Below are positions 58,539 through 64,000 of a stretch of DNA of 64,000 nucleotides, one piece after another; position 1 is the stretch's first letter; every line of letters begins with the position of its first letter. The position numbers and the translations under genes were made by a program. This DNA comes from Ruminococcus sp. (GTDB lineage Bacteria; Bacillota; Clostridia; Oscillospirales; Ruminococcaceae). The DNA is taken from NCBI GenBank assembly GCA_017525915.1, contig JAFXSC010000010.1, positions 1-64,000 on the forward strand, read 5' to 3'. The notes beneath the pieces were generated by a model, which had not been told where the DNA came from, ran no database searches, and saw nothing but the letters and a program-made list of their open reading frames with translations.

Positions 58539-59480
58539 ATGAAGCGTTATACCGCCGTTCTGACGGCCGCCGCAGTATTCTTCTGCTGCGCTCCGGCAGG
58601 TGCATCTGCCGGCGGGGACGGCTCGCATACCGCCGTTTATGACGGAGTGAACTACACTTACCGTGTGACTGACGAGAAGGCGAAGACTGCCGGAATAACC
58701 GCTGCGGACGGTGCTGCGAACGGCTTTACCGTGCCTGACGAGCTTGACGGTTACAAGATAACGTCTCTCGGGGAAAAGGTATTCTTCTGCAATACCGATA
58801 TCACCTATGTGAAGATACCGGCAAGCATCACTTCTGTCGGAAGCTATGCCTTTTCCGGCTGCATAAACCTCGAACGCGCACAGCTTCCGGATACCCTTTC
58901 GGAGATAGGCGACGGCTGCTTCATGAGCTGCACTTCCCTCGTTGAGATAAACCTTGGTGACAGCATCAGGGAGATACCGGAGAAGTGCTTCTTCTCCTGC
59001 ACCGCGCTCGCCTCCGCGGAGCTTCCCGGAAAAGCGGAGAGCATCGGGGACAAGGCTTTCTACGGCTGCACGTCACTGAAAAGGCTCGATATCCCGGACA
59101 CGGTGAAAACGATAGGCGACGAGGCTCTCGGAAGGCGCTATGAAATAAGGAGTTCTGCTTCGGAGAATATTCCCGGATTTGTGCTGTTCGGCGCCGAAAA
59201 GAGTGCCGCCGAGAAATACGCTTCCGCTTACGGTATCGCATTCCGGAAGGATCACGGCGTCCTCCTCGGTGACGTTGACCTTAACGGTCTTATCAACGCC
59301 GCAGATGCTTCAAGAGTTCTCAAGGACGCCGCGGACGCTGAAATGATCGGTACGCAGCTTTCGCCCCTCCAGAGGAAGAATGCCGACATGAACTTCGACG
59401 GGCTCGTTGACGCAAGGGACGCCTCAATGATACTCGTTGCTGTGGCAAATCTCCAGCAGCAGAGCACTTCATATGTATAA
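58539..59480 (+). CDS. secreted LRR_5 (BspA-like) protein with dockerin
   Basis: 313 residues. A signal peptide with AVLTAAAVFFCCAPAGASAG ends near residue 25. Residues about 65-200 are BspA-type leucine-rich repeats (ITYVKIPASITSVGSYAFSG, LERAQLPDTLSEIGDGCF and so on, about 23 residues each). The C-terminus is a type I dockerin: DVDLNGLINAADASRVL and DMNFDGLVDARDASMIL, two Ca-binding loops. It should bind a cohesin in a cellulosome-type complex on the surface. The LRR part probably binds a ligand rather than cutting one. Confidence 0.9.
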   Translation: MKRYTAVLTAAAVFFCCAPAGASAGGDGSHTAVYDGVNYTYRVTDEKAKTAGITAADGAANGFTVPDELDGYKITSLGEKVFFCNTDITYVKIPASITSVGSYAFSGCINLERAQLPDTLSEIGDGCFMSCTSLVEINLGDSIREIPEKCFFSCTALASAELPGKAESIGDKAFYGCTSLKRLDIPDTVKTIGDEALGRRYEIRSSASENIPGFVLFGAEKSAAEKYASAYGIAFRKDHGVLLGDVDLNGLINAADASRVLKDAADAEMIGTQLSPLQRKNADMNFDGLVDARDASMILVAVANLQQQSTSYV

Positions 59481-59610
59481 TATATCGCATTGATATATAA
59501 AATATATCACCGCGCGAACGCCTTAAAGCTTTACCGCAAAAAACCGCTTTTTGTCCAAAAACCGACTGTTTTTTTACGCGAATTTCTATACCTGCCGTCT
59601 TCGGGGGTAC

Positions 59611-61150
<1,540 letters not shown>

Positions 61151-61156
61151 AGCTAC

Positions 61157-61184
61157 AAGGGCAGCCGCAGGGCTGCCCTTTCTA
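61157..61184 (+). terminator. terminator after guaB
   Basis: AAGGGCAGCC (61157-61166) pairs with GGCTGCCCTT (61171-61180), followed by T-rich sequence. The following bases to about 61290 hold AATTATGAATTATGAA and GCCGTCGGGCGATA relic words. Confidence 0.85.
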
Positions 61185-61385
61185 ATTAGTTGTCAGTGCA
61201 TAGTGAGCAGCAGATGCTGTACGCTTGCACGGACGGCTCCGGATTTTTATCGCCGTCGGGCGATACCGTTAATTATGAATTATGAATTTTAAAAAAACTT
61301 GTGACACTTTCTCTCTTTGACTTGAATGTTGTGTATGAAAGCACAATTCCATGGAACACTTTCAGATAGATTCGGAGGAACGCTT

Positions 61386-61955
61386 ATGACCGCTAATGAA
61401 TACAGCAGTCTTTACAAAAAGTCGCCTGACTCAGCTTATGATGCACTTTTTGAAGAATACTGCGAATATGTTTATGCAATAGTTTACAACAAGCTCAGAG
61501 GCGCTGCTTCGCGTGAGGATATCGAGGAATGCGTGAGCGATATTTTCGCCGACATCTTCTTCGGCTATGACACCGCAGGCAGCTTCGCGGGAGATATGAA
61601 GGGTTATGTCGGCACAGTTGCCAAACGCCGTGCGATAAATGCCTTCCACAGTCTTACCGCAAGGTCAGGGCATATGTCGTCTGACGATCCTGATGAAGCC
61701 TTCATGAATATGTGCTCTGACACAAATATAGAAGCCGATTCAGACACCGCTGAGACCCGGAAGATACTCCTTGAAAAGATAAACGAGCTCGGCGAACCGG
61801 ATTCAACGATAATCCTCCAGAAGTACTACTACGAACGCTCCTCCGGAGAGATCGCAAAGCTTCTTTCAATGAAGGCTTCTGCGGTCCGCATGAGAGCTTC
61901 GAGAGCACTTGAAAAACTAAAAACCACACTGGCTGCTGCCGGTATCACAATGTAA
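61386..61955 (+). CDS. ECF-type RNA polymerase sigma factor
   Basis: 189 residues from ATG at 61386 with GGAGG upstream. Region 2 is seen as FEEYCEYVYAIVYNKLRGAA followed by EECVSDIFADIFFGYD (-10 recognition), and region 4 as LQKYYYERSSGEIAKLLSMK then ASAVRMRASRALEKLK, a helix-turn-helix for the -35. It starts one operon with a membrane protein 14 bases downstream, the usual sigma/anti-sigma order. Region 4 Leu/Ser pattern is of the common Clostridia type with DUF-like anti-sigma partners. Confidence 0.9.
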   Translation: MTANEYSSLYKKSPDSAYDALFEEYCEYVYAIVYNKLRGAASREDIEECVSDIFADIFFGYDTAGSFAGDMKGYVGTVAKRRAINAFHSLTARSGHMSSDDPDEAFMNMCSDTNIEADSDTAETRKILLEKINELGEPDSTIILQKYYYERSSGEIAKLLSMKASAVRMRASRALEKLKTTLAAAGITM

Positions 61956-61969
61956 AGGAGCTGCGGAAT

Positions 61970-63349
61970 ATGAATAAGGAACGTGAGTTTAATATGCTGG
62001 AAAATGCTGATGACAAGACCGTAGAGCTTCTTGCCGAGGTTCCGGTGCTTACCAAAGAAGAAAAAGAGAGGATGTTATCTATGAGTAAGAATAAAGCTGA
62101 TAGAATGAAAAGAGAGCGCAATATATCCACAAATACCGCTGAGGAGCAGGTGAGCGGCGTTGAACGCTACAACCGTCCCAAGTGGAAGACCTTCGCTTCA
62201 ATGGCTGCCTGCGTCGCCCTCGTCGGCGGCATTGCCGGAACGGTATTCGTTATCGGCAAGAGCGGCAGGAACGATTCCGGTTCGAAGGTCATGGCCCAGG
62301 TAACTGATGAAGGTACTTCCGAAGTGACTACCGTTGAGGCTACCACCGCAGAGAAGACTATCTACGGCGGCGCAAATGTTGAGTTTGTACCGGAGGATAC
62401 CTACCGCACAGCAGAGGAGCTCGAGGCGAACTTCACAGAGGTAGATAAGCTCGGCTGTCCCGGAAGCATCTCCTGTGACACTAACACCGTTCAGTCAGTC
62501 CATGATAAGAACGACCAGTATTTCACCTACTACAAGGTAACAGACTCACGCTTCACAAGCGTTGAATCGGTCAAGGAATACTGCCTGAATACCGTAACCG
62601 AGGAGCTGTTCAACGAACGCTACATCGGATACATCAAGGCTGACAATACCAACGCTCCGCTGTTCAAGGAATTTGACGGTGAGCTCTACACTATGATAGG
62701 CGTAAACAACTATGAACGCACCCCCGAAGGAGCTCCGACCGTGTACGATGTCACCGAAAACAGCTTCACGATGCAGTACCAGACCGCAGACGTTGACTGG
62801 TATAATGTTGTAAAACTCAAGGTCATCAATGAGAACGGCACATGGAAGGTCGCAGAGTATGCGCTTCTGAACAGCAGGCAGGATGATTATATCGCATACG
62901 CAAAGGGTATCAAGGCTGGTCTCGCAGAGCTCGACAAGCTCGAGTGCTGTGCATTAGATATCGACACGAACAACGCAAAGCAGGCTTACGACCTGACTTA
63001 CTACAAGGTGAATTCCGACACCTATCACTCCACTGCTGATATTATCAGAGTGCTTGAAAACTATACTACCGGCGATGTATACAATTCCTACTCCAACCTT
63101 GTACAGTCCGAGATATCGAGCGGAAATCCCCTGTATACCGATATTGACGGCGAGCTCTACTGCGCGAATCTCCCTAAGGGCAGAGCATACGACTTCAACG
63201 GCGAGGGCGTAGATGTATACACCATCGAGGACAATTCCTTCGTATTCGATGCACCTGTGAATGTTCCCGGCGGAATAAGCGTTGTTACAGTATTCGTGAC
63301 ACGCGATACTGACGGAAGCTGGAAGGCTGAATCCGTCAAGGGCGTATAA
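61970..63349 (+). CDS. membrane-anchored protein, probable anti-sigma with two IseA-like domains
   Basis: 459 residues. The first 75 are cytosolic and charged (NMLENADDKTVELLAEVPVL), followed by a single membrane helix at about residues 76-98 (FASMAACVALVGGIAGTVFV). The outside part has two similar domains: one with YFTYYKVTDSRFTSVESVKE, the other with DLTYYKVNSDTYHSTADIIR, both ending in a DGELY motif (FDGELYTM, IDGELYCA). They resemble IseA-like DL-endopeptidase-inhibitor domains. As the gene after an ECF sigma, it probably binds that sigma through its N-terminus and senses an extracellular cue. The function is an inference. Confidence 0.7.
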   Translation: MNKEREFNMLENADDKTVELLAEVPVLTKEEKERMLSMSKNKADRMKRERNISTNTAEEQVSGVERYNRPKWKTFASMAACVALVGGIAGTVFVIGKSGRNDSGSKVMAQVTDEGTSEVTTVEATTAEKTIYGGANVEFVPEDTYRTAEELEANFTEVDKLGCPGSISCDTNTVQSVHDKNDQYFTYYKVTDSRFTSVESVKEYCLNTVTEELFNERYIGYIKADNTNAPLFKEFDGELYTMIGVNNYERTPEGAPTVYDVTENSFTMQYQTADVDWYNVVKLKVINENGTWKVAEYALLNSRQDDYIAYAKGIKAGLAELDKLECCALDIDTNNAKQAYDLTYYKVNSDTYHSTADIIRVLENYTTGDVYNSYSNLVQSEISSGNPLYTDIDGELYCANLPKGRAYDFNGEGVDVYTIEDNSFVFDAPVNVPGGISVVTVFVTRDTDGSWKAESVKGV

Positions 63350-63412
63350 GAAAGCATATCCACAATTCAAGCAGTATAGATAGTCAATGGCACCCATAAC
63401 GGGTGCCGGTAA

Positions 63413-63452
63413 GAAAAAAATCACAGGGTCAGATCGACCCTGTGACTTTTTT
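63413..63452. terminator. bidirectional terminator between convergent genes
   Basis: TCACAGGGTC (63421-63430) pairs with GACCCTGTGA (63436-63445), with A run to the left and T run to the right. GGCACCC/GGGTGCC (63389-63407) adds a second hairpin. Confidence 0.92.
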
Positions 63453-63470
63453 ATTTGTGGAAGCAGCTTA

Positions 63471-64000
63471 TCAGGCGAGGCTGCTGATAAGTCCGAGCTT
63501 GAAGCGCTGTATCTGGAGTGCGTCCTTGTTTGTGATATCGCTGCTGCCGTCGGTATCGGCGTTGGATTCGCCGGGAGTTGTGAGCTTATACTTGTCGGGG
63601 TTGGTGATGCTCTGCATGATGAACACCGCGTCAGCCATATTGACCTGACCGTCGCAGTTGGAATCGCCGGCAAGCCTTGCGCTCTTTTTGTAGTAAGTCT
63701 TATTGCCGCCGAAGGTCAGCTCTATCTCGCCGTCTGCGGTATATCTGAATCCGGCAGTAGGCTCGGATACTCCGCCGCTTACCGTGACCACGGTGATATC
63801 ATCGCCGCTGTTTGACCAAGTTGTGCTGTATATGCCTTCATCATTTGAGACGGAAGCAGTGAAGTCATTGTTCAGAATGATGTACTTGCTCTCGTCATTG
63901 TATTCGATAAGAGAACCCGAAGCTGTGAGCTGCTTATAGGGTACCCACTTGCCGATAAATCTCTCGTCAGCAGTTGCCGGACCGGTAGAGGTGGTAGATG
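63471..64000 (-). CDS. dockerin protein, N-terminus beyond window
   Basis: At least 175 residues, open to the right edge, so the start and any catalytic domain are missing. The visible part begins with a Thr/Ser-rich linker, then a small beta domain (FIGKWVPYKQLTASGSLIEY, then TADGEIELTFGGNKTYYKK), and ends in a type I dockerin: GDSNCDGQVNMADAVFIMQS and NADTDGSSDITNKDALQIQR, ending RFKLGLISSLA. The second loop has Ser-Ser-Asp where Asn-Gly is usual. It is likely a secreted cellulosomal component. Function of the missing part unknown. Confidence 0.85.
   Translation of the reverse strand, partial: STTSTGPATADERFIGKWVPYKQLTASGSLIEYNDESKYIILNNDFTASVSNDEGIYSTTWSNSGDDITVVTVSGGVSEPTAGFRYTADGEIELTFGGNKTYYKKSARLAGDSNCDGQVNMADAVFIMQSITNPDKYKLTTPGESNADTDGSSDITNKDALQIQRFKLGLISSLA

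Overview
The window looks like a chromosomal segment of a Ruminococcus-type member of the Oscillospiraceae (anaerobic, Gram-positive, cellulolytic group). Supporting features are two proteins with type I dockerin repeats, a GH94 disaccharide phosphorylase, pyruvate:ferredoxin oxidoreductase, the hydrogenase maturase HydF, a WXG100/EssC-type secretion locus, and Firmicute-style promoters and ribosome sites. The taxon is an inference from gene content.

Layout. 1-1.6 kb: a NERD-domain gene cut by the left edge, a small methyltransferase and a P-loop kinase-like gene, all leftward. 1.7-3.0 kb: a rightward unit with promoter, 41-codon leader ORF, attenuator-like hairpins and terminator, then tRNA-like genes read as Leu(AAG), Leu(CAG), an odd tRNA-like gene, Glu(TTC) and Ser(GCT), with a small HTH gene among them. 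3.1-3.3 kb: ordinary tRNA-Glu and tRNA-Met, leftward. 3.4-15.4 kb: a leftward type VII secretion locus with EssC ATPase, ubiquitin-like EsaB/YukD, two pairs of WXG100 proteins, a duplicated module of unknown protein plus alpha/beta hydrolase, and an FHA protein. 15.7-17.9 kb: hydF and lactate dehydrogenase. 18.1-29.7 kb: arginine biosynthesis (argG, argH, argC, argJ, argB, argD, argF) behind three ARG-box-like sites, interleaved with small unrelated genes. 29.7-35.8 kb: a lipoprotein, an NAD-dependent epimerase-like protein, two convergent family 2 glycosyltransferases and a Na/phosphate transporter. 35.9-45.1 kb: GH94 phosphorylase, phosphopantetheinyl transferase, a lipoprotein, nifJ, a candidate small RNA, SpoVAC and a membrane protein. 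45.2-55.5 kb: a nearly complete type II fatty acid synthesis set (acpP, accA, accD, accC, fabZ, accB, fabF, fabG, fabK, fabH leftward; fabD divergent). 55.5-64 kb: aroE, aroK, an amidohydrolase, an LRR-dockerin protein, guaB, an ECF sigma factor with a membrane partner, and a dockerin protein cut by the right edge.

The main discovery candidate is the tRNA unit at 1.87-2.97 kb. In codons 15-25 of the leader ORF, every codon (CTT, CTC, CTG, AGC, AGT, GAA, GAG) is one that the tRNAs encoded just downstream should read. The leader RNA also holds four segments that can pair 1:2, 2:3 or 3:4 as in amino-acid-operon attenuators, with 3:4 being an intrinsic terminator in front of the first tRNA. I infer a ribosome-stalling sensor that switches on reserve tRNAs when the matching charged tRNAs run out. 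Two of these tRNAs carry leucine anticodons on bodies with short variable loops, which is atypical for leucine.

All family assignments come from reading motifs in the translated sequence. No database search or structure prediction was run, and start codons were chosen by visible ribosome-binding sites.
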